Shown piece after piece: positions 1-6,900 of a DNA stretch of 8,055 bases. Each line of letters opens with the position of its first letter. Positions within the stretch are counted from its first letter, which is position 1. The position numbers were made by a program, and so were the translations under genes. The notes under the pieces are model-generated. The model searched no databases. It saw only the letters and a program-made list of their open reading frames with translations, and had not been told where the DNA came from. Origin of the DNA: CAJWGI01 sp036011785 (GTDB lineage: Bacteria; Chloroflexota; Anaerolineae; Anaerolineales; UBA11657). The stretch spans positions 1 to 8,055 of the forward strand of contig DASCOB010000144.1 of the NCBI GenBank assembly GCA_036011785.1, in the 5' to 3' direction.

Positions 1-1
1 A

Positions 2-442
2 GCGGTGGCGATTGGCACTAGCCACGGCGCCTATAAATTCAGTGGGCGGCAGGGTCTGCATTTCGACCGTATTGAAGCTATTCAAGAGCGCCTGCCCGGC
101 TTTCCGCTAGTGATGCACGGTTCCAGCTCCGTCCCGCAGTCAGAGGTTAAACGAATCAACGCTGCCGGCGGCGGGCTGGACTCATCGGCGCGTGGCGTGG
201 ACGTAAATGAATTTGCGCGAGCGGTGAAACTCGGCGTTACCAAGGTTAATATCGACACGGATGGGCGTCTGGTGTGGACGCGCGTGCATAGAGAGTTTTT
301 CCGCGACCAGCCGGAGGTGTTCGATTTCCGTAAACCGGGCGTCATCATGGTTGAGGAATATGCGCAATTTACCGCACACAAGAGCGGAAAATTGCTCTCT
401 GCGGGTAAGCTCGAAAACGTGCGTGTCGCGGTCACGGCGTGA
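2..442 (+). CDS. fba: Class II fructose-bisphosphate aldolase, C-terminal part (5' end outside window)
   Basis: This is the zinc-dependent aldolase that splits fructose-1,6-bisphosphate into DHAP and glyceraldehyde-3-phosphate in glycolysis, and runs the reverse in gluconeogenesis; it is cytosolic. About 146 codons are present and the family is usually 300-360 residues, so the N-terminal half lies left of the window. Visible motifs are GTSHG (His codon at 23-25, a zinc ligand in the family), VMHGSSSVP (His codon at 116-118, the last zinc ligand with phosphate-binding residues) and VTKVNIDTD (codons 248-262), the DHAP-contacting strand. The C-terminal HKSGKLLSAGKLENVR stretch is typical of the family. 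The reading frame is open from base 2, so no start can be assigned. It is followed at once by the carotenoid/PdxH fusion gene on the same strand, probably in one transcript. Identification is firm; subtype (IIA or IIB) was not determined. Confidence 0.93.
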   Translation, partial: AVAIGTSHGAYKFSGRQGLHFDRIEAIQERLPGFPLVMHGSSSVPQSEVKRINAAGGGLDSSARGVDVNEFARAVKLGVTKVNIDTDGRLVWTRVHREFFRDQPEVFDFRKPGVIMVEEYAQFTAHKSGKLLSAGKLENVRVAVTA

Positions 443-483
443 AGGGATGTCCCTGGACAAGGGGTCGTGCTCAGACAACCGAA

Positions 484-1911
484 ATGAAAGAAGACGGCAC
501 TCCAAAGCCCGGCCGGCTTGTTGCGGCCGGGCTGTTGTTTTTCTACGTGGCGGCGGTGGTGCTGGGCAGCCTGAAAACGCTTCTGCCGAGCGGCGTGGTA
601 TTCGGCGCCATGGCCGCAGGGCCGTTGATGCTGTTTTGTTTTTGCGTGGTCGATTCGCTCACGGTGCTGGGAGGCAGACGGGCGGGCATACTGCTGGCGA
701 TTGGCTTGCTGGGCGGTTTGGCGGTGGAGGTAGTGGGAGTTTCCACCGGCTGGCCGTTCGGGCAATATGGTTACGCGCGAAACTTTGGGACGGTACTTAT
801 TCTGTCGGTCCCACTTACGGTACCGCTGATGTGGTCTACCCTTTTGTATCTGGGCAACATGGTTGCTGAACGGCTGCTGGGCGCGCGTGGAAACATCTTT
901 CAGGCCGGCGTCGGAGCGCTGGCGGTGACCGCATGGGACCTGATGGCTGACCCGATGATGGTGGATGTAGGGCACTGGGAGTGGGCGGTGGAAGGCGCTT
1001 ATTTTGGAATACCGACGTCCAACTACGCCGGCTGGCTCGGGACGGCATTCGTAATGCTGCTGCTTTATCGGTGGACGGCGCGCAAACTCGCGCCTGGCCA
1101 GAGAGTCGCCGCGCCCGGTTGGGGCGGCAGCATGGCGGTGGCCGCATATTCCCTGCTTTGGGTGCTTGTCTCCGTGCAAGTATGGATTCGGGGGATGCAC
1201 GGAGTTGCCATGGTTGGCTTCTTGGCAATGGGCGCGTTCGCTTTGCCGGCGACCGGCCGCGTGGTGCTGTCCGGGGCAAAATCGCTGTGCAAGGAGTATG
1301 GGCGCATCGGCCTGTCGCGGCGGACGCTACAGGGGGATCCGTACGAACAATTCGGGATGTGGTACAAAGAGGCTTTGAACGCGGATTTCGTTGTTGGGAA
1401 TGCAATGGCGCTTGCGACTGCCGACGCGGACGGCGCTCCCAGCGCGCGCACCATGTTGTTAAAAGATTGGAGTGCGGAGCAGGGGTTTGTGTTTTTCAGC
1501 AACTACGAGAGCGATAAGGGACGTCAACTCCACGACAACGACAAGGCCGCACTCTTGTTTTACTGGGATAGACTAGAAAGGCAAGTGCGGGTGCGCGGGC
1601 GGGTGGAGAAACTTTCAGATGAACAATCAGACGAGTATTTTCGCGCAAGACCGCGGGCGGCGCAGCTTGGCGTGTGGGCATCGCCGCAGAGCCGCGCCAT
1701 AAGAACGAATGCTGAGCTGATTTCACGCTTCGCGAAACTGACGTTGAAATACGCCAACAGGCCGGTGGAGCGGCCGCCACACTGGGGGGGGTATCGATTA
1801 GAACCGGATGCGGTCGAATTCTGGCAGGGAAGGCCGAGCAGTTTGCACGAACGTTTGCGCTTTACACTACTTCGGCAGGGATGCTGGCAGGTGGAGCGGC
1901 TGGCACCGTAG
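484..1911 (+). CDS. pdxH: Fusion protein: CruF-like carotenoid hydratase domain + PdxH-like pyridoxamine 5'-phosphate oxidase domain
   Basis: One uninterrupted 475-residue frame carries two families. Residues about 11-258 form a seven- or eight-helix membrane domain of the DUF422/CruF type. Its signatures are E82 with TGWPFGQYGY (88-97), WDLMADPMM (151-159) and GIPTSNYAGW (175-184). CruF proteins add water to the psi-end of carotenoids such as gamma-carotene or bisanhydrobacterioruberin. Residues about 265-475 align almost without gaps to E. coli PdxH (218 aa), the FMN oxidase that makes PLP. They include R322 and K327 (E. coli R67, K72), the LERQVRVRG strand, Y385, R389, H455, R457 and the VERLAP end. 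PLP contacts are altered: C269 for R14, A393 for S137 and S453 for R197. Family knowledge says R197 is catalytic. ATG 484 was chosen; a GTG at 439 overlapping the aldolase stop (GTGA) would add 15 residues that look non-coding. Neither start has a clear Shine-Dalgarno. Domain calls are firm; the present function of the oxidase half is open. Confidence 0.9.
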   Translation: MKEDGTPKPGRLVAAGLLFFYVAAVVLGSLKTLLPSGVVFGAMAAGPLMLFCFCVVDSLTVLGGRRAGILLAIGLLGGLAVEVVGVSTGWPFGQYGYARNFGTVLILSVPLTVPLMWSTLLYLGNMVAERLLGARGNIFQAGVGALAVTAWDLMADPMMVDVGHWEWAVEGAYFGIPTSNYAGWLGTAFVMLLLYRWTARKLAPGQRVAAPGWGGSMAVAAYSLLWVLVSVQVWIRGMHGVAMVGFLAMGAFALPATGRVVLSGAKSLCKEYGRIGLSRRTLQGDPYEQFGMWYKEALNADFVVGNAMALATADADGAPSARTMLLKDWSAEQGFVFFSNYESDKGRQLHDNDKAALLFYWDRLERQVRVRGRVEKLSDEQSDEYFRARPRAAQLGVWASPQSRAIRTNAELISRFAKLTLKYANRPVERPPHWGGYRLEPDAVEFWQGRPSSLHERLRFTLLRQGCWQVERLAP

Positions 1912-1914
1912 GCG

Positions 1915-2409
1915 TCACTTTATCTCCACGAAACGTACCACCTCTGTGGTGGTATCGAACCACGCGAAGGTAGTCTTGCCTTTCAATCCCAAAAGCTCTC
2001 CCGGATTCAATAATGTACAATCCGTGAGTTGGCTATGGTACGCGCAGTGGTCGTGGCCGTAGCACACTAACTTGTAATTGCCGCTGGATGCCAGTGGGCG
2101 GGCTATTTCCGGGTAATGCGTGAGGGCGATGTTTTTCCCATCGAACATGAGAACGGCGAAGTCACCGTGAAGGTTGATGTTATCGTGCTGGGCGGCTTTA
2201 GCGCAGATAAGGCGGATATCGCCCTCATTGTTGCCCCAGATAATGTGCACTGGTGTGATGTCGGGAAGACCCATCGCAATGCGCTCTACTACGAAAGGAG
2301 AGCAAAGGTCACCGCAATGTAGCACCGCATCCGCTTCCGCCATCATACGCAGGGCTGCCTCAAGTTTTGGTATGTTGTCGTGCGTGTCTGAGAGTACTGC
2401 CAGTTTCAT
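1915..2409 (-). CDS. YfcE/MJ0936-like metallophosphoesterase (phosphodiesterase)
   Basis: This is a 164-residue calcineurin-like metallophosphoesterase of the small YfcE/MJ0936 type: dinuclear-metal, cytosolic enzymes that hydrolyse phosphodiesters in vitro, with usually unknown physiological substrates. All metal-binding motifs are present: D8-x-H10 (SDTHD), GD at 33-34, GNNE at 59-62, TH at 97-98, and GHDH at 118-121 (H119, H121), followed by NPGE at 135-138. Length is normal for the family. Its ATG overlaps the glgC stop (TGATG, sharing base 2409), and no Shine-Dalgarno is visible, so translation is probably coupled to glgC. It converges on the carotenoid/PdxH gene with only three bases between the stops, leaving no room for an ordinary terminator. 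Family assignment is secure; substrate cannot be read from the sequence. Confidence 0.92.
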   Translation of the reverse strand: MKLAVLSDTHDNIPKLEAALRMMAEADAVLHCGDLCSPFVVERIAMGLPDITPVHIIWGNNEGDIRLICAKAAQHDNINLHGDFAVLMFDGKNIALTHYPEIARPLASSGNYKLVCYGHDHCAYHSQLTDCTLLNPGELLGLKGKTTFAWFDTTTEVVRFVEIK

Positions 2410-3632
2410 CAGATAGTGGTCGGGGGGAGTGGTTCGGGCACGAATGCCTCCGGACGGGAGTCGGCGGGAATCTCGGCTCCGGGAGCGATGACTGTTTCGG
2501 GCGGTAATTTTGCTGCTTTCCCTACGGTGGTAATCTGCGCCGCGCTTTCGGCCCCGATGCGGCTTCGTTCCCCGACGTACACGATTTTGTCCAACACGGC
2601 TTTTTCGACCTGGGTATCTGCATCGATGTGGGTATCTGTAAGGATGATGGATTGGCGAATGTGAGTGCCCGGCCCCACGTGGACGCCCGGAGAGAGCACC
2701 GAGCGGTCCACGACGGCACCACTGCGTATGACAGCGCCGTCGGCGATTAGACTATCGCGCACTACCGCGCCGGAATGAATCATCGCCGGGGGACGCTCCT
2801 CCGACTTTGTGTGAACCACCCATGAGCGGTCGTTCAAATCGAAACGAGGCGGGTCACCGAGCAAATCCATGTGTGCCTGCCAGTAAGTTTCCAGTGTACC
2901 CACGTCAACCCAGTATCCGCTATAAGGAAACGCAAACACTCGTGTGCCGCTGGCAACCATGCGCGGCATGATATCGGCGCCGAAATCATGGTTTGAATTT
3001 GGCTGCTCCGCATCGATTTGCAACGCCCGCCTCAGCGCCTCGCGCTGAAAAATATAAATACCCATGGAGGCAAGCGTCCCGCTCGGCCTGGTGGGTTTTT
3101 CAATGAATTCGCGCACGCGATAATCTGCATCGGCGTCAAGGATGCCAAAGCGATGGGTTTCCTCGGGCTTGACGCGCAGCGTAGCGATTGTCACGTCCGC
3201 TTCCTGGTCGAGATGGAATTCAATCATCGGGTCGTAATCCATCTGGTAAATGTGGTCGCCGGAGAGAATCAGGATCAAGTCAGGTCCACCCCGCTGGACG
3301 AAACTGAAGTTCTGCCGCACCGCGTCGGCCGTGCCGCGATACCAGTCGGACTCATGACGGTCTTTGTAAGGCTGGTAAATTTGGACGCCGCCGGTTAGGG
3401 AACGGTCAAGATCCCATGGGCGACCGACGCCGATGTGTTCAATAAGCGAGTGCGGTCGGTACTGCGCCAGTAGCATTACGTCGAAAACACCCGAGTTTAC
3501 ACAGTTGCTCAGAGTGAAATCGATTATGCGGTATTTGCCGGCGAACAACACAGCCGGCTTCGTGCGCTTAACGGTGAGCACACCAAGCCGAGATCCCTCG
3601 CCGCCCGCGAGAATTACCGCGCGCGTTTTCAT
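2409..3632 (-). CDS. glgC: Glucose-1-phosphate adenylyltransferase (ADP-glucose pyrophosphorylase)
   Basis: It makes ADP-glucose from ATP and glucose-1-phosphate, the committed step of bacterial glycogen synthesis; cytosolic, normally a tetramer. The protein has 407 residues, close to the usual 400-430. It has the nucleotide-binding loop GGEGSRLG (10-17), the KPAV/RIIDFTLSNCVNSG block (25-48, including the lysine that binds the allosteric activator in E. coli), WYRGTADAVRQN (97-108), SGDHIYQMDY (124-133; D126 equals catalytic D142 of E. coli), FIEKP (176-180; K179 equals K195, which binds glucose-1-phosphate) and a YWVDVGTLETYW segment. From about residue 290 hexapeptide-type repeats form a left-handed beta-helix, then a proline-rich tail. 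The frame stays open upstream to 4331, but that part is antisense to the glycosidase gene; ATG 3632 places the GG-loop at the normal distance. A TATAAT box lies 7 nt upstream. Co-transcribed with the phosphoesterase. No other glycogen genes are in view. Confidence 0.95.
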   Translation of the reverse strand: MKTRAVILAGGEGSRLGVLTVKRTKPAVLFAGKYRIIDFTLSNCVNSGVFDVMLLAQYRPHSLIEHIGVGRPWDLDRSLTGGVQIYQPYKDRHESDWYRGTADAVRQNFSFVQRGGPDLILILSGDHIYQMDYDPMIEFHLDQEADVTIATLRVKPEETHRFGILDADADYRVREFIEKPTRPSGTLASMGIYIFQREALRRALQIDAEQPNSNHDFGADIMPRMVASGTRVFAFPYSGYWVDVGTLETYWQAHMDLLGDPPRFDLNDRSWVVHTKSEERPPAMIHSGAVVRDSLIADGAVIRSGAVVDRSVLSPGVHVGPGTHIRQSIILTDTHIDADTQVEKAVLDKIVYVGERSRIGAESAAQITTVGKAAKLPPETVIAPGAEIPADSRPEAFVPEPLPPTTI

Positions 3633-3639
3633 TCTCCGG

Positions 3640-3645
3640 ATTATA
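3640..3645 (-). promoter_or_regulatory. Extended -10 promoter box of glgC, probable leaderless transcript
   Basis: Reading on the minus strand the sequence is TGCTATAAT, a perfect -10 hexamer with the TGn extension. Only seven bases (ccggaga) separate it from the glgC ATG. A transcript starting the usual 6-7 nt after the box would begin at or next to the start codon. The GGAGA that abuts the ATG is too close to act as a normal Shine-Dalgarno. No good -35 hexamer is seen at 16-18 bp, as expected for extended -10 promoters. Start site is inferred. Confidence 0.6.
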
Positions 3646-3667
3646 GCATTTCGAGCCGAACGAGCAC

Positions 3668-3692
3668 GCGTTTTGCGCTGTGCGTGAAACGC
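3668..3692. repeat. Short inverted repeat between the divergent promoters (possible operator)
   Basis: GCGTTT (3668-3673) and AAACGC (3687-3692) are perfect 6-bp inverted arms with a 13-bp centre, placed between the glgC and glycosidase -10 boxes. Position suits a regulator of both genes, but arms of this length arise by chance, so it is only a candidate. Confidence 0.2.
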
Positions 3693-3728
3693 CGTAGTGT
3701 TCGCTGGGCTTTCTGAGTGAAAGTAATC

Positions 3729-3734
3729 TATAAT
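3729..3734 (+). promoter_or_regulatory. -10 promoter box of the glycosidase operon, probable leaderless transcript
   Basis: A perfect TATAAT hexamer ends six bases (cgcggc) before the ATG at 3741. Normal -10 geometry puts transcription start at the first base of the start codon. There is no Shine-Dalgarno before the ATG and no convincing -35 hexamer. It mirrors the arrangement of the divergent glgC promoter. The start site is inferred. Confidence 0.55.
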
Positions 3735-3740
3735 CGCGGC

Positions 3741-5000
3741 ATGGACAGGCGAGTGATCCTTCTGGCATCTTCCATCTTTCTTTTCGGCGTGCTGTTGTAT
3801 GGTTACAGGCATAGGCTTGAGATATGGGCCTTTGGGGTGACTGGGGAGGAAACCCTTGCTGGGCAGGCACGCGGTGTGTGGCAGCTGGTTGGAGACGTGC
3901 TGAGGCCCACCCCGAAATTGAACGCCTCCTCCAAAATCTCGCTGGCACGGGTGAATCCGTTTGGCATCAACACTTTTCTCGAACAGGAGGTCGAAGCCGC
4001 GAAGAGAGAACGGCAAGTGGCGCTCATCGCTGCGGCTGGGTTTCACTGGATGCGGCAGGAATTTCCATGGTACGACATTGAGATCCACGCGAAGGCAGAT
4101 TTCGAGGACAGGCGCGCGATACCCCACCGGGGTGCGTGGGACAAATACGACCATATCGTCTCGCTGGCCGAGAAAAGTGGACTGGAGATAATCGCGCGCT
4201 TGTCCTCGCCGCCTGAGTGGGCGCATGCCGGCGGGCGCGTGGATGGTGCGTTCGCGCCGCCAGTTACTTATCGTGATTTCGCCGACTACGCGGGCGTGGT
4301 TGCCGAGAGGTATCGCGGTCGCGTCGCGCATTTTCAGGTATGGAACGAGCCAAATATTTATCCGGAATGGGGCGAGCAGCCGGTCAGCCCTGAATCGTAC
4401 ACCGAATTGCTCTGCTTAACGTATCACGAAATTAAAAAAGCCAATCTGGATGCAATGGTGCTCGCAGCCGCCCTTGCACCTACTGTCGCGTTGACGCAGC
4501 GTGATCTGAACGATTTCGTATTTCTGGAACGGATGTATCGTGCGGGCGCAGGCGATTGTTTTGACGTCATGTCGGTGCAGGGATATGGGTTGTGGTCCGG
4601 GCCGACTGACCGCCGAATGTACCCGGGAACGATCAATTATGGTCGCAATCAATTTATTCGCGACATTATGGTGGCGCATGGCGACAGTGAAAAAGCGATC
4701 TGGATTAGCGAGATGAACTGGAATGCGCTTCCGGCTGTGAGCGACTTGCCCGCGCACTATGGGCGGGTGACGCTTGAGCAGCAGGCGCATTGGGCGCCGC
4801 TGGCGTACCAGCGCGCTCGCGAAGAGTGGCCGTGGATGGGAGTCGTGAACTTCTGGTACTTCAAGCGCGCGAACGATGCGGAGAAGAACCAAAGTTGGTA
4901 TTACTTCCGTATGGCCGAACCGAATTTCACGCTCTTGCCGGTTTATTACGCTGTGAAGAATTACATTAGTGCGAATCCGTATGGGCAGAACGCTGACTGA
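3741..5000 (+). CDS. Membrane-anchored clan GH-A (GH39/PslG-like) glycoside hydrolase
   Basis: The 419-residue protein begins with a basic MDRR and one hydrophobic segment (about 5-22) with no lipobox, so it is probably an outward-facing, membrane-anchored or secreted enzyme. From about residue 72 (NPFGINTFLEQEVE) it is a TIM-barrel glycosidase: WNEPN at 201-205 gives the acid/base E203, and WISEMNW at 321-327 gives the nucleophile E324. These are at the ends of strands 4 and 7, as in clan GH-A retaining enzymes. FWYFKR near the end is a further conserved barrel strand. The related P. aeruginosa PslG trims the Psl exopolysaccharide; the substrate here is unknown. ATG 3741 is preferred over GTG 3717 because the TATAAT box lies between them. 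It overlaps the next gene, a GT39-type transferase, by 20 nt, which suggests joint work on a surface glycan. Similar proteins are common in Chloroflexota as I recall them. Confidence 0.85.
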   Translation: MDRRVILLASSIFLFGVLLYGYRHRLEIWAFGVTGEETLAGQARGVWQLVGDVLRPTPKLNASSKISLARVNPFGINTFLEQEVEAAKRERQVALIAAAGFHWMRQEFPWYDIEIHAKADFEDRRAIPHRGAWDKYDHIVSLAEKSGLEIIARLSSPPEWAHAGGRVDGAFAPPVTYRDFADYAGVVAERYRGRVAHFQVWNEPNIYPEWGEQPVSPESYTELLCLTYHEIKKANLDAMVLAAALAPTVALTQRDLNDFVFLERMYRAGAGDCFDVMSVQGYGLWSGPTDRRMYPGTINYGRNQFIRDIMVAHGDSEKAIWISEMNWNALPAVSDLPAHYGRVTLEQQAHWAPLAYQRAREEWPWMGVVNFWYFKRANDAEKNQSWYYFRMAEPNFTLLPVYYAVKNYISANPYGQNAD

Positions 5001-6891
5001 GAATGGTGCTGACGGGCGGCAAGCGCTGCCGGGTTTGAATGGAGCGTTGCTCGTCGTGCTGTTGGGAACATGGCTGCGTTTTCACTGGATAGATGCACAG
5101 TCGCTGTGGTACGATGAAGGTAACACCGCGCATATGACGCTCCGCACACCGGGCGAAATCGTGGCCGCGGCCGCTGCTGATATTCACCCGCCGGGATATT
5201 ATCTGGCGCTGACTGGATGGAGCCGCATGGCTGGCCGCTCTGAATTTGCGTTGCGAGGGTTCTCTGCCTTTACTGGAATCGTACTTCTTGGTGTGCTTTA
5301 TAGACTTGCGCGGGATGCGTGGGGTGCAACAGGGGGGTCGGTGGCGCTGTTTTTCGGGGCTGTGCACCCGGCGTTGGTTTACTACTCGCAGGAGGCGCGC
5401 ATGTATATGCTGGCCTCGATGCTCGGTGCTGTTGCGGTCTTTGTGGCCGGTAGGCTACTGGCAGCAAAGCGCGGGGAACGCGAGCGTGTTTTGGCTTTCA
5501 CCTATGTGGGTGTCGGGGCTTTTGGACTTTACAGCCACTACACCTTTGCCTACGTGCTCATCGCAATTAATGTAGCTGCCTTGTGGCAATTCTTTCGTGG
5601 ACGGTCAAGAGTTCTGAGAATAAAGGTGAGCAATTGGGCGCTGTTGCAGTTTGGCGTTGTCGCTTTGTACAGTGCGTGGATGCCCACGGCAATCCGGCAC
5701 CTGACGACTTGGCCTGCTCCGCGAGTGCGCCTGCCATGGCTGACCGCTGGCGCTGAGATGTGGCGCTGGCTATCATTCGGGCCGACGATAAGCACCGCGG
5801 ATGCAATGCCGGGTACGCTCGCGCTCGCGTCATTGGTGGTGGCTGGTGCCGTTTTCGGAGGAGGAGGTGCAGGTACGCTGATGTGGTTACTTGTGCCCGC
5901 CGGGTTAACGCTATCGCTTGGTTTGTTTACCGAACCCTTCGCCAAGTTCATGCTCTTGGCGGTGCCGGCGGTGCCTCTGCTAGCATCGGGTGGCGTGGTG
6001 GCACTTCTGTTACGATCCAGACGAAATCTCGCACACGTCTGCGCGATTGTCGCGGTGGGTATTTCCCTGTGGTCTAGCTGGCGAGCGATGCTCAATCTGT
6101 ATGGGAATTCGGAATATCGTCGAGATGATTACCGGGCGATTGTGGCAGATATCAAGGCGGAGCTTGAGCCTGGCGACGCCATTCTCCTAGATGCGCCCAA
6201 TCAGACAGAGGCGTTTTCGTACTATTATCGTGACTTTGCACCCGTGTTTCCGGTGGCGCGCGCGCGGCCGCTAGATGCTGAAGTGCAACGCGCTGAGCTA
6301 ACGAAGATTGCAGCTAAACACAATCGGTTTTTCGTGCTTTTTTGGGGTGAAGGACAGGCTGACCCGGAGCGAGTTGTGGAGCGCTGGTTGAACGAGCATT
6401 CATTTAAGACCACGGAAAAATGGTATGGGCAGGTGCGGGTGGCTAGCTATTCGCTTGCTGACGGGTCGGTAGCTAGCATGGGCGCGGGCGATGCACTTTT
6501 CGGTGAAGTGATTGAATTGGTGGGATACGGCGTTGACCGGGAATCATATTGGCCGGGCGATGTCGTGCAGGTGACGCTTTCGTGGCGCCCACGTGATGAA
6601 GTCGGCGGCAATTACAAGATATTCGTACACGTGTATTCGGATTCGGACACGCCACCCGTGGCACAGCACGATGGGGGGCCGGGTGGCGGCATCGCTCCGA
6701 CTGCTGACTGGAAGCCGGGCATTCAGGTGGTTGACAGACACGGAGTGCAGTTACCCTCGACGATACCGGCCGGCGAGTACATACTTGCGGTTGGGATGTA
6801 TTCTGCGGTGGACGGGACGAGGCTTCATGTAAGCGGCGAGGCGGCTCATGACAATCGATTGGAGCTGGGTACGATTGCCGTGCGCCAGTGA
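4981..6891 (+). CDS. GT39-type (ArnT/PMT-like) membrane glycosyltransferase with C-terminal beta-sandwich domain
   Basis: This 636-residue polytopic membrane protein has the GT-C fold of enzymes that move sugars from polyprenyl-phosphate donors on the outer face of the membrane. WYDEG (43-47) in the first outer loop holds the Asp/Glu pair typical of the ArnT/PMT catalytic site; HPPGYY (69-74) and SQEARMY (136-142) are further family marks. Roughly nine or ten membrane helices run to about residue 365. A soluble segment then ends in a beta-rich domain (about 509-636: VGYGVDRESYWPGD, YKIFVHVYSD, PAGEYILAVGMYS) that I know from Chloroflexota GT39 proteins and that may bind glycan. ATG 4981 was chosen; GTG 4969 is an alternative adding four residues. 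Neither has a Shine-Dalgarno, and the 20-nt overlap with the glycosidase suggests coupling. Acceptor and sugar are unknown. Confidence 0.88.
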   Translation: MGRTLTENGADGRQALPGLNGALLVVLLGTWLRFHWIDAQSLWYDEGNTAHMTLRTPGEIVAAAAADIHPPGYYLALTGWSRMAGRSEFALRGFSAFTGIVLLGVLYRLARDAWGATGGSVALFFGAVHPALVYYSQEARMYMLASMLGAVAVFVAGRLLAAKRGERERVLAFTYVGVGAFGLYSHYTFAYVLIAINVAALWQFFRGRSRVLRIKVSNWALLQFGVVALYSAWMPTAIRHLTTWPAPRVRLPWLTAGAEMWRWLSFGPTISTADAMPGTLALASLVVAGAVFGGGGAGTLMWLLVPAGLTLSLGLFTEPFAKFMLLAVPAVPLLASGGVVALLLRSRRNLAHVCAIVAVGISLWSSWRAMLNLYGNSEYRRDDYRAIVADIKAELEPGDAILLDAPNQTEAFSYYYRDFAPVFPVARARPLDAEVQRAELTKIAAKHNRFFVLFWGEGQADPERVVERWLNEHSFKTTEKWYGQVRVASYSLADGSVASMGAGDALFGEVIELVGYGVDRESYWPGDVVQVTLSWRPRDEVGGNYKIFVHVYSDSDTPPVAQHDGGPGGGIAPTADWKPGIQVVDRHGVQLPSTIPAGEYILAVGMYSAVDGTRLHVSGEAAHDNRLELGTIAVRQ

Positions 6892-6900
6892 ATTCTTTAA

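Noticed and set aside
82..1200. Long minus-strand open frame (372 codons) opposite the aldolase and fusion gene
   Set aside because: It lies antisense to two clear homologues and its product is rich in Arg, His and Pro with no recognisable motif; typical of the strand opposite GC-rich genes.
3633..4331. N-terminal extension of glgC to 640 residues
   Set aside because: The extension is antisense to the glycosidase gene, resembles no GlgC sequence, and the ATG at 3632 gives the normal family N-terminus plus a promoter box.
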